Shown here one piece after another: positions 9,421 through 17,858 of a DNA stretch of 64,000 bases (the first letter of the stretch is position 1; each line of letters opens with the position of its first letter). Under the pieces are notes generated by a model. It was given only the letters and a program-made list of their open reading frames with translations. It did not search any database and was not told where the DNA came from. The position numbers were made by a program, and so were the translations under genes. Source of the stretch: Sphingomonadaceae bacterium (GTDB lineage Bacteria > Pseudomonadota > Alphaproteobacteria > Sphingomonadales > Sphingomonadaceae); assembly GCA_009926135.1 (NCBI GenBank), contig RFPL01000005.1, positions 1 through 64,000 on the forward strand, in the 5' to 3' direction.

Positions 9421-10389
9421 ATGAGCGGTGCGCATCACCACGGGCCGGGGGTTCATCACCACCGCGGCCATGGCCATCATCACCACGATCATCGCGATCA
9501 CCTGCATCCTGTCTCAGGCTCTGGCCGGGCCTTTGGGCTGGCTGTGGCGCTCAACGCCGGGTTCGTGGTGATCGAGGTTGCGGCGGGCCTGTGGAGCGGA
9601 TCGATGGCCCTGCTGGCCGACGCCGGCCACAACCTTTCCGATGTCCTGGCGCTGCTGCTGGCCTGGGCCGCCAGCATCCTGGCGGCGCGCCCAGCACAGG
9701 CCGGCTATACCTATGGCTTCAAGAGCTCATCGATCCTGGCGGCGATCGCCAATGCCGCGCTGCTGTGGGTCGCGCTGGGGGCGATCCTGTTCGAAACGGT
9801 CCACCGCTTCTTCCATCCGCAGGTAATCGAAGGCGGGGTGATGATGGGGGTCGCTGCTGCCGGCATCGCGATCAACGCCCTGTCCGCTGCGCTGTTTGCC
9901 GGCGGTCAGAAAGCTGACCTCAACCTGCGCGCCGCCTTCGTCCACCTGCTGGCCGATGCCGCAGTCTCGGCCGGGGTCGTCGTGGCGGGAGCGGCAATCT
10001 GGTTCACCGGCAAGGCCTGGATCGATCCAATGACCAGCCTGCTGATCACCTTCGCGATCGGCTGGGGCAGCTGGGGCCTGCTCAAGGACGCGGTGCGAAT
10101 GGGCCTGCTGGCGGTGCCGCCGGGGATCGACCCGGACGAGGTCCAGCGCTGGCTGATGGCTCGCCCCGGGGTCAGCACGGTCCACGATCTCCACATCTGG
10201 CCGATGAGCACGACGGAAACAGCCCTGACCGCGCACCTCGAAATGCCGGGCGGCCATCCGGGCGATGGCGTGCTGCACCAGCTGGCCGAAGAACTGGCCC
10301 ACCACTTCGGGATCGACCATTCGACCATCCAGATCGAACTGGGCGCTGATCAATGCCGCCTTGCAGGCGCACGCGGGCATCACCATTAA
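9421..10389 (+). CDS. Cation diffusion facilitator, CzcD/ZitB type
   Basis: A 322-residue CDF transporter. The first 30 residues are very His-rich and the protein ends in GHHH. Six membrane helices follow. Zn-site residues appear as LLADAGHNLSD in helix 2 and LLADAAVS in helix 5, giving the HxxxD and DxxxD-type pattern, and the C-terminal cytoplasmic domain contains TVHDLHIWPMS. The family exports Zn2+, Co2+ or Cd2+ in exchange for protons; the His-rich ends favour zinc. The ATG at 9421 follows AAGGGAC, and a longer frame from 9226 lacks such a site and adds no recognisable sequence. Confidence 0.9.
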   Translation: MSGAHHHGPGVHHHRGHGHHHHDHRDHLHPVSGSGRAFGLAVALNAGFVVIEVAAGLWSGSMALLADAGHNLSDVLALLLAWAASILAARPAQAGYTYGFKSSSILAAIANAALLWVALGAILFETVHRFFHPQVIEGGVMMGVAAAGIAINALSAALFAGGQKADLNLRAAFVHLLADAAVSAGVVVAGAAIWFTGKAWIDPMTSLLITFAIGWGSWGLLKDAVRMGLLAVPPGIDPDEVQRWLMARPGVSTVHDLHIWPMSTTETALTAHLEMPGGHPGDGVLHQLAEELAHHFGIDHSTIQIELGADQCRLAGARGHHH

Positions 10390-10423
10390 GGTCTGCAAGG
10401 CAGTTCTCTCGAAAGGATAATCG

Positions 10424-10915
10424 ATGCGCGTTTCACCCTGGTTTGGCGCAATTGTCGCCGTGGCAATCGCCAGCAGCGCAGCTGCGCAGGAAGATCCCAA
10501 GGCCCTGTTCCAGGCGCGCTATGATACGTTCCGGACTGCCATGGCCGCGCAGGACCAGGCCGGCGTCAGCGCGATCCTGGCGCCTGGTTACACCATGACC
10601 GATATCCAGGGCGAAGTGCGCGATGCGGCCGGCGTTGCGACGCTGATGCAGCGCATGCCGGGCAGCATGGGCCGCGACGCGAAGACCACCGTGCTTGATG
10701 CAACTGTCACCGGTGACAGTGCTGCCGTGAAGCAGCAACTGGCCGCCAAGGCGACCCGCCCCGGCCCGGATGGCAACGAAATGACGATGGAGTTCGAGGT
10801 GACGTCGAACGATACCTGGGTGAAGAACGGCGATACCTGGCAGCTGAAGGCCAGCATCCAGAAGGATCTGATCGTGAAGCGCAACGGCGAAGTGTTCTTC
10901 AAGCAGTCGAACTAG
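10424..10915 (+). CDS. Secreted SnoaL/NTF2-like protein (DUF4440 type)
   Basis: A 163-residue protein with a signal peptide (residues 1-22, ending SSAAAQ). The rest looks like a small cone-shaped NTF2-like fold: a helix with YDTFRTAMAAQDQAGV, then GYTMTDIQGEV and an alternating strand region ending in KNGDTWQLKAS. Such domains bind small molecules or act as loose enzymes, and no catalytic residues can be assigned. It lies 34 bases after the exporter gene, so it may be co-transcribed. Confidence 0.7.
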   Translation: MRVSPWFGAIVAVAIASSAAAQEDPKALFQARYDTFRTAMAAQDQAGVSAILAPGYTMTDIQGEVRDAAGVATLMQRMPGSMGRDAKTTVLDATVTGDSAAVKQQLAAKATRPGPDGNEMTMEFEVTSNDTWVKNGDTWQLKASIQKDLIVKRNGEVFFKQSN

Positions 10916-10940
10916 CTTCGCGCCCCGCGCCTAAGAATTC

Positions 10941-10975
10941 GGCCGCGCGGTTCTACCCGCGCGGCCGTTGTTGTT
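10941..10975 (+). terminator. Rho-independent terminator
   Basis: A perfect 10-bp GC-rich stem (10941-10950 with 10957-10966) with a 6-base loop, followed by GTTGTTGTT. It ends the CDF/NTF2-like transcript and separates it from the convergent fasciclin gene. Confidence 0.75.
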
Positions 10976-10996
10976 ACTGGCAGAGTTGCCCGGCGA

Positions 10997-11572
10997 TCAC
11001 TTGGGCAGCGAAACCGCGTTGGTCACATGGATCACGCCGTTCGACGAAGCCACGTCAGCCTTGATCACCAGCGCCCGGCCGCCCTGCGCGTCGATCAGTT
11101 CGACGTTCTGGCCATTAAGCTGCGCGGTCAGTTTCTGGCCCTGCACCGTGGTGAGTTCGGCCTTGCCGCCGCCCGCCTTGATCTGCGCCAGCACGTCGGC
11201 TGCATTCACCCGGCCGGCGACCACATGATAGGTCAGGATGTTGGCGAGCGCGGCCTTGTTCTCCGGCTTGAGGAGCGTTTCCACCGTTCCGGCCGGCAAC
11301 TTGGCAAAGGCGCCATCAGTTGGCGCGAAAACCGTGAACGGCCCCGGGCCCGACAGCACCGTCACCAGATCGGCCGCCTTTACCGCGGCAACCAGCGTAT
11401 TGTGCATGTTCGATTGCGCGGCGTTTTCGACGATCGTCGCGTTGGCTGAAAGCTGGCCGCCGCCCACGACCGTAGCCGGCTTTGCGCCGTGATGATCGGC
11501 CATCGCCGGCGTGGCCGTGGCCGCGAGCCCTGCCAGCAGGGCACCCGTAAGCGTCAGATTGATGCGGTTCAT
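10997..11572 (-). CDS. Secreted fasciclin (FAS1) domain protein
   Basis: A 191-residue protein with a signal peptide (1-25, ending PAMA-DHHG). One FAS1 domain fills the rest: FTVFAPTDGAFAKLP and ILTYHVVAGRV are the H1 and H2 signatures, and the C-terminal strand contains SNGVIHVTNAVSLP. FAS1 domains mediate cell adhesion or matrix binding; in bacteria their partners are mostly unknown. The start at 11572 (MNRINLT) follows an AGGAGAAA-type site. It is monocistronic. Confidence 0.9.
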   Translation of the reverse strand: MNRINLTLTGALLAGLAATATPAMADHHGAKPATVVGGGQLSANATIVENAAQSNMHNTLVAAVKAADLVTVLSGPGPFTVFAPTDGAFAKLPAGTVETLLKPENKAALANILTYHVVAGRVNAADVLAQIKAGGGKAELTTVQGQKLTAQLNGQNVELIDAQGGRALVIKADVASSNGVIHVTNAVSLPK

Positions 11573-11679
11573 CGGTCTTTCTCCTGTGTCCGCCCCCGGC
11601 ACAGGAGATAGGTTTTGGCGGCCCGCTTGCGACACGGCCGAAAGGACGTATCAGCGCGGCAGGCTGACCCTGATCAGGG

Positions 11680-12936
<1,257 letters not shown>

Positions 12937-12950
12937 GTCTAATCCTGTTT

Positions 12951-12990
12951 CCCGCAAACGCGGGACTCGCCCAATCCTAACCGGGCGAGT
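12951..12990 (-). other. Two stem-loops between clpP and clpX
   Basis: Two perfect inverted repeats lie in the 131-base gap: 12983-12990 with 12965-12972 (8 bp, 10-base loop) and 12960-12964 with 12951-12955 (5 bp, 4-base loop). Neither is followed by a U-run. They could be partial termination or processing signals that set the clpP to clpX mRNA ratio, or a hairpin close to the clpX ribosome site. Confidence 0.5.
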
Positions 12991-13067
12991 GCATTAATCA
13001 ATCCTAGCGCTTAGCACAGGGGAGCTTGCCCCAGGCTGAAGCGGCAAGGTTAGCAAAGCGTTCCGCC

Positions 13068-13769
13068 TTACTCAGGGGCTCCGCCCGATCCGCTGGCATC
13101 GGCTTCGCTGGTCGGCCGGCTCTCGAAGACCTTGTCGACCAGCCCGAATTCCTGGGCTTCCTGCGCAGACATCCAGGTATCGCGGTCCATCGCTTCGGCC
13201 ACTTCCTGTTCGCTCTTGCCGGTGAACTTGGCATAAAGCTCATGCATGGTCTGCTTCAGGCGCAGGATTTCGCGGGCCTGGATTTCAATATCGCTGGCCA
13301 TCCCGCGGGCACCGCCTGACGGCTGGTGGATCATGATCCGGGATTGGGGCAGCGCGATCCGCATGCCCGGCTCACCGGCGGCGAGCAGGAACGAACCCAT
13401 CGAACAGGCCTGGCCGATGCACACGGTCGATACGCGCGGGCGGATGTACTGCATGGTATCGTAGATCGCCATGCCAGCCGTCACCACACCGCCCGGTGAG
13501 TTGATGTACATCGAGATGTCCTTGGACGGATTTTCGCTCTCCAGGAACAGCAGCTGCGCCACGATGACCGAAGCCATGTGATCTTCAACCTCACCGGTCA
13601 CGAAAATGATCCGTTCGCGCAGCAGGCGCGAATAGATGTCGAAGCTGCGTTCACCGCGGCTCGACTGTTCGACCACGACTGGAATCAGCGCGCCGGTAAT
13701 GGGATCGTGCGTGAAGTTGCCCCCATTGTTGGCAAAAGTGGCGCCGGGCCGATTGTACAGGTCGAGCAT
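13068..13769 (-). CDS. clpP: ATP-dependent Clp protease proteolytic subunit
   Basis: A 233-residue serine protease. The catalytic triad is visible as Ser in GQACSMGSF, His in MIHQPSGG and Asp in [11 protein letters not shown]. It forms the tetradecameric chamber used by ClpX and ClpA. I prefer the ATG at 13769 (MLDLYN), which has GAGGAA six bases upstream, over the ATG at 13781 four codons earlier. The N-terminus has an extra 20-residue segment before the conserved [12 protein letters not shown] start of the mature enzyme, perhaps a propeptide. A heat-shock-type promoter can be read upstream. Confidence 0.96.
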   Translation of the reverse strand: MLDLYNRPGATFANNGGNFTHDPITGALIPVVVEQSSRGERSFDIYSRLLRERIIFVTGEVEDHMASVIVAQLLFLESENPSKDISMYINSPGGVVTAGMAIYDTMQYIRPRVSTVCIGQACSMGSFLLAAGEPGMRIALPQSRIMIHQPSGGARGMASDIEIQAREILRLKQTMHELYAKFTGKSEQEVAEAMDRDTWMSAQEAQEFGLVDKVFESRPTSEADASGSGGAPE

Positions 13770-13794
13770 GGAATTCCTCATGTGATTGGCCGCC

Positions 13795-13825
13795 CTATGT
13801 CGGCGCTGGCCGCGCGATGTTCAAG
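13795..13825 (-). promoter_or_regulatory. Possible sigma-32 promoter of clpP
   Basis: On the minus strand CTTGAAC (ending at 13825) is followed after 16 bases by CGACATAG (13802-13795). This resembles the heat-shock pattern CTTGAAA then CCCCATNT, with an exact -35 and a partial -10. It lies 26 bases upstream of the chosen clpP start, and rpoH is in this window. Confidence 0.4.
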
Positions 13826-13903
13826 GGCGTTAACCGATTGATGTTTACCCCGCCGTGACCATAAGGTTGCGGCCAGTTAATTCTTCCAGTCCGGAGATGA
13901 TGA

Positions 13904-15406
13904 ATGACAATTGCGCCCAGGTCCTTCACCGTGTCAGCCGCTGTTCTGGCCATTGCCATGGCCGGAATGCCCGCCGCTGCTGAAACGCCGGCGCAGCGCG
14001 CGGCCGAGGCCAAGGCCTATCTGGCGGCGATCGCTCGGCTGGACGACGCCGAAAAAGGCCCGCAGCTCAATGCCGTGATCGTCGCCAATCCAGCGGCACC
14101 TAAGGAAGCGGCGCGCCTGGCTGGGACCGGCCCGCTGGACGGCCGGACAGTGCTGGTCAAAGACAATGTCGAGACCCGCGAATGGCCAACGACGGCCGGT
14201 TCGCTGGCCCTGGTCGCCAACCGCACCGGGCGGGACGCACCGCTGGTGGCGCGCCTGAGGGCAGCGGGCGGCGTGGTGCTGGGCAAGACCAATCTCAGCG
14301 AATGGGCCAATATCCGGCATTCCGGGAGCACTTCAGGCTGGAGCGGGGTCGGCGGACTGACCCGCAACCCCCACGCCATCGACCGGAACTCCTGCGGCTC
14401 GTCTTCTGGCAGCGGCGCAGCGATCGCAGCAGGCATGGCCTGGGCAGCGATCGGGACCGAGACGGATGGATCGATCACCTGCCCCGCCAGCGTGAACGGG
14501 ATCGTTGGCTTCAAGCCGACCGTGGGCATGGTCAGCCGCACGCATGTGGTGCCGATCAGCGCCAGCCAGGACACCGCTGGGCCGATGGCCCGCTCCGTCG
14601 CCGATGCCGCAGTCCTGCTCAACGCCATCGCCGGCAGCGATGCGGCCGATGCGGCAACCGCCGAGGCAGACAGCCGCAAGACCGACTTCACTCAGGGCCT
14701 TGCCACGGCTTCGCTCAAGGGCCAGCGGATCGGGCTGCTGCGCCGGGCGGTGGGCAACCACCCCGGCGTGCGCGCGGTGTTCGAACAGGCCGTCGCCGAT
14801 CTCAAGGCTGCCGGCGCGGAGATTGTCGAGATCGATTTCCAGCCCGACGGTTCGATGTACCGCGATGAAGGCTATGTCCTGCGTTACGAGCTGCGCCGCG
14901 ATCTCAACGCCTATCTCAAGACCCTGCCCAGCCCGGGCATGCCGCGCAGCCTGGCCGAACTGATCGAATTCAACCAGGCCAATGCCGAGAAGGAACTGCG
15001 CTGGTTTGGCCAGGACACCTTCATCGCTGCCGACAAGCTGACCGATGCCGAGGCCTATGCCAAGGCGCGGGACAATTCGCGCAGACTGGCGGGAGAGCTG
15101 GGGATCGACAAACTGCTGGCCGACAACAAGGTCAGTCTGCTGATCGCCCCCACCGGCGGCCCGGCCTGGACGACTGACCTGGTGACGGGGGACCGCTTCC
15201 TTGGCATCGGCGCGGGCAGTCTGGCGGCGATTGCCGGTTATCCGCATCTGACCGTGCCGATGGGCGCCGTCGAGGGGCTGCCAGTCGGACTGTCGCTGAT
15301 GGGCGGAAAATGGCAGGATCACGTGGTACTTCAGGCCGGCGCAGCTTATGAACGCGCCCGCACGGCAACCCTGCCCAAGCCCAGCTTCAAGCGCTGGGGA
15401 GAGTAA
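13904..15406 (+). CDS. Secreted amidase, amidase-signature family
   Basis: A 500-residue protein with a signal peptide (1-25, ending PAAAE). The amidase signature triad is present: Lys in VLVKDNVET, and the two Ser residues in the SSSGSGAAIAAG and TETDGSITCPA stretches. The family hydrolyses amides; relatives include GatA and peptide amidases. Export argues against a GatA role. It stands on the opposite strand between clpP and tig, which normally neighbour each other, and precedes a TetR gene by 48 bases. Confidence 0.9.
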   Translation: MTIAPRSFTVSAAVLAIAMAGMPAAAETPAQRAAEAKAYLAAIARLDDAEKGPQLNAVIVANPAAPKEAARLAGTGPLDGRTVLVKDNVETREWPTTAGSLALVANRTGRDAPLVARLRAAGGVVLGKTNLSEWANIRHSGSTSGWSGVGGLTRNPHAIDRNSCGSSSGSGAAIAAGMAWAAIGTETDGSITCPASVNGIVGFKPTVGMVSRTHVVPISASQDTAGPMARSVADAAVLLNAIAGSDAADAATAEADSRKTDFTQGLATASLKGQRIGLLRRAVGNHPGVRAVFEQAVADLKAAGAEIVEIDFQPDGSMYRDEGYVLRYELRRDLNAYLKTLPSPGMPRSLAELIEFNQANAEKELRWFGQDTFIAADKLTDAEAYAKARDNSRRLAGELGIDKLLADNKVSLLIAPTGGPAWTTDLVTGDRFLGIGAGSLAAIAGYPHLTVPMGAVEGLPVGLSLMGGKWQDHVVLQAGAAYERARTATLPKPSFKRWGE

Positions 15407-15454
15407 CCCGCCACAGCGTTGCACCCTTTGGCAATCTATTGCAGAGATGGGATC

Positions 15455-16045
15455 GTGAAGCAGAACCGCTCTTCCGACACCCGCAACCGGATCATTGCCG
15501 CTGCCCGCGAGCTATTTCTGGCAAAGGGCTTTGATGGGGCGTCCGTGGCGGAGGTCTGCCGCAGTGCCGGCGTTTCCAACGGGGCGTTGTTCCACCAGTT
15601 TCCGACCAAGGAAGACTTGGGCTTTGCCGTATATACCCTGGTGCGCCGGGCGTTTTGGGATCGGGTCATGGCGGCGATGACCGCACCTGATGATCCGCTT
15701 GACGGGGTGGAAGCGGCCGTGCGCGCCGCATTCGATTTTCAGCGCGATGATCCGGGCAGCGCGGCCTTCATGTTCGACGTTTCCGGATCCAAATGGATCG
15801 AAGCCTATTCCGCGCAGTCGCAGGAGGTCCACGATCTGGTCAGCGGCCGCGGCCAGGAGTGGGCTGCCCCGCATATCGCGGCTGGGCGGCTCTCGCCTGT
15901 CCCGCCCGATGTCTTCGTCGCACTTGCGTCCGGCGCGCCGCAGTGGATGGGCCGGATGTGCCGCATCGGCATGAATGCACAGCCATTCGACGAGATCGCC
16001 GAACAGATGCCGCGCTTCGTGCGCCGAGCCTTCGCGCCGCAATAG
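15455..16045 (+). CDS. TetR/AcrR family transcriptional regulator
   Basis: A 196-residue regulator. The N-terminal helix-turn-helix (about residues 8-55) reads RNRIIAAARELF, then VAEVCRSAGVSNGALFHQFPTKEDL, a textbook TetR DNA-binding domain. The C-terminal half is the ligand-binding region, with no assignable ligand. I use the GTG at 15455 (MKQNRSS), preceded by GAGATGGGA; a TTG at 15419 is possible but lacks a site. It probably regulates itself or the preceding amidase gene. Confidence 0.87.
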   Translation: MKQNRSSDTRNRIIAAARELFLAKGFDGASVAEVCRSAGVSNGALFHQFPTKEDLGFAVYTLVRRAFWDRVMAAMTAPDDPLDGVEAAVRAAFDFQRDDPGSAAFMFDVSGSKWIEAYSAQSQEVHDLVSGRGQEWAAPHIAAGRLSPVPPDVFVALASGAPQWMGRMCRIGMNAQPFDEIAEQMPRFVRRAFAPQ

Positions 16046-16057
16046 CCCAAACGCAAA

Positions 16058-16086
16058 CGGGGCGGCTGCCGAATGGCGCCGCCCCG
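16058..16086. terminator. Stem-loop between TetR gene and tig
   Basis: A 9-bp GC-rich inverted repeat (16058-16066 with 16078-16086) sits between the two convergent genes. It can serve as terminator for either, although no long T-run follows. Confidence 0.6.
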
Positions 16087-16112
16087 CTGTGTCGAAACCC
16101 GGAGTTGCCCGG

Positions 16113-17624
16113 TTACTTCTTCGCAGGAGCCTTCTTGGCAGCCGGCTTCTTTTCAGCCTTTTCTGCCTTGGGTGCGGCTTCCTTCTTGGCCGGCTTCTCT
16201 GCCTTGGCCGGCTTGTCTTCAACCGGAGCCTCATCCTTCTTGGCGGCCTTCTTCGGGGCGGCCTTCTTGGCGGGCTTTTCTGCCGGAGCAGCAGTTTCTT
16301 CCGCTTCGATCGCGGCCTGGAGTTCGTCGCGGCTGACCTTGCGCTCGGTCACTTCGGCCTTGTCGAACAGGAAGTCGACGACCTTGTCTTCGAACAGCGG
16401 CGCGCGCAGCTGGGCCGCAGCAAGCGGATCCTGGCTGATATATTCGGCAAAGCGCTGGCGATCTTCCGGACGATACTGCTGAGCGGCCTGGGCCATCAGC
16501 ATCTGCATTTCCTGGGCGCTGACTTCGACGCCATTGGCCTGACCGATTTCCGAGAGCAGCAGGCCCAGGCGCACGCGGCGCACGGCGATGCCGCGATAAT
16601 CTTCCTTCTCGGCTTCGATTTCGGCCATGGCGGCGGCGGCATCGGCCTCGTTCTGGGCTTCCTGCTGCAGCTGGGCCCAGATCTGGCTGAATTCGGCCTC
16701 GACCATGCTCGGCGGCACTTCAAAGTCATGACCGGCGGCAAGCTGGTCGAGCAGCGCGCGCTTCATCTGCGTGCGGGTCAGGCCGGCCAGTTCCTGTTCG
16801 ATCTGACCACGCAGCAAGCCCTTGAGCTGCTCCAGGCTTTCCAGGCCAAGGTTCTTGGCGAAATCGTCGTCGATCTTGGTTTCGCCGGCAACCTTGACTG
16901 CCTTGACGGTGATGTCGAACTGGGCGTCCTTGCCCTTGAGGTTCTCGGCCGGATAGTCCGCCGGGAAAGTCACGGTAATGGTCTTTTCATCACCGACCTT
17001 GGCACCGACCAGCTGCTCTTCGAAGCCCGGGATGAAGCGGCCCGAACCGATTTCGAGCGCGGCATCTTCGGCCTTGCCGCCATCGAATTCAACGCCGTCG
17101 AGCTTGCCGACGAAATCGATGATCAGCTGATCGCCGGTTTCGGCCTTCTTGCCCTTTTTGGCATCGGTGAAGCTCTTGGCGCCGGAAGCAAGGCGGGTAA
17201 CCTGTTCGTCAACTTCAGCTTCGGCCACTTCGACCACCAGCTTTTCAAGGGCCAGTCCGTCGAACGAGGGAACGGTGATGGCGGGCAACACTTCGACCGC
17301 GACCGACAGTTCGGCGTCCTTGCCTTCTTCGTAGCCTTCGCCCAGCGCGACTTCCGGCTGCATTGCGGGGCGCAGCTTGTGCTCAACCAGCAGCTTGTCC
17401 ATCGCTTCGCGAACGGTGGTGTTCAGCGCTTCCTGATGGAGCGCGGGACCGTGCATCTTGCGGACCAGGTTCGCGGGCACCTTGCCGGGGCGAAAGCCGG
17501 GCATGCGCACCTGCGGGGTGAGCTTGGCAACTTCGCCATCGATCTTCGCGGCGATATCCTTCGCCGGGATGGTCACCGTGTAGGCGCGCTTCAAACCTTC
17601 GTTGCTGGTCTCGACAATCTGCAT
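16113..17624 (-). CDS. tig: Trigger factor, ribosome-associated chaperone
   Basis: A 503-residue chaperone and prolyl isomerase. It has the N-terminal ribosome-binding domain with the GFRPGKVP signature near residue 43, a central FKBP-type domain (about 160-245; TGDQLIIDFVGKLDG), and a C-terminal helical cage. It is about 70 residues longer than the E. coli protein. The excess is an Ala/Lys/Pro-rich tail of repeated PAKK and APKKA units, roughly the last 62 residues. The start ATG at 17624 (MQIVETS) is the standard N-terminus. It follows tRNA-Leu on the same strand. Confidence 0.96.
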   Translation of the reverse strand: MQIVETSNEGLKRAYTVTIPAKDIAAKIDGEVAKLTPQVRMPGFRPGKVPANLVRKMHGPALHQEALNTTVREAMDKLLVEHKLRPAMQPEVALGEGYEEGKDAELSVAVEVLPAITVPSFDGLALEKLVVEVAEAEVDEQVTRLASGAKSFTDAKKGKKAETGDQLIIDFVGKLDGVEFDGGKAEDAALEIGSGRFIPGFEEQLVGAKVGDEKTITVTFPADYPAENLKGKDAQFDITVKAVKVAGETKIDDDFAKNLGLESLEQLKGLLRGQIEQELAGLTRTQMKRALLDQLAAGHDFEVPPSMVEAEFSQIWAQLQQEAQNEADAAAAMAEIEAEKEDYRGIAVRRVRLGLLLSEIGQANGVEVSAQEMQMLMAQAAQQYRPEDRQRFAEYISQDPLAAAQLRAPLFEDKVVDFLFDKAEVTERKVSRDELQAAIEAEETAAPAEKPAKKAAPKKAAKKDEAPVEDKPAKAEKPAKKEAAPKAEKAEKKPAAKKAPAKK

Positions 17625-17681
17625 GACAAAAGAAGCCTTCTCAATCACCTTGGCCGCGGCGGCGCTGCTTCAGGGCGAAAC

Positions 17682-17765
17682 TGGTGCGGGCGAAGGGACT
17701 CGAACCCCCACATCTTGCGATACTGGTACCTAAAACCAGCGCGTCTACCAATTCCGCCACGCCCG
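17682..17765 (-). tRNA. tRNA-Leu (anticodon UAG)
   Basis: On the minus strand a 7-bp acceptor stem (GCGGGCG with CGCCCGC), a D-arm, the anticodon stem CTGGT/ACCAG enclosing TTTAGGT (anticodon TAG), a short variable arm and the T-arm GGTTCGAGTCC are all visible. CCA is encoded. It reads CUN leucine codons and lies upstream of tig. Confidence 0.96.
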
Positions 17766-17858
17766 CATGCCGACGAAGCTCAAAAACCATGGGCCAAGCG
17801 AAGTTGGCCTGAATCAAGCGCTGGCCCTTAGTGGCCCCTGCGGGAAAGGGCAAGCGCG

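Noticed and set aside
15975..17831. A 618-codon frame antisense to tig that runs through tRNA-Leu
   Set aside because: It is a mirror of the trigger factor sequence and crosses a tRNA gene.
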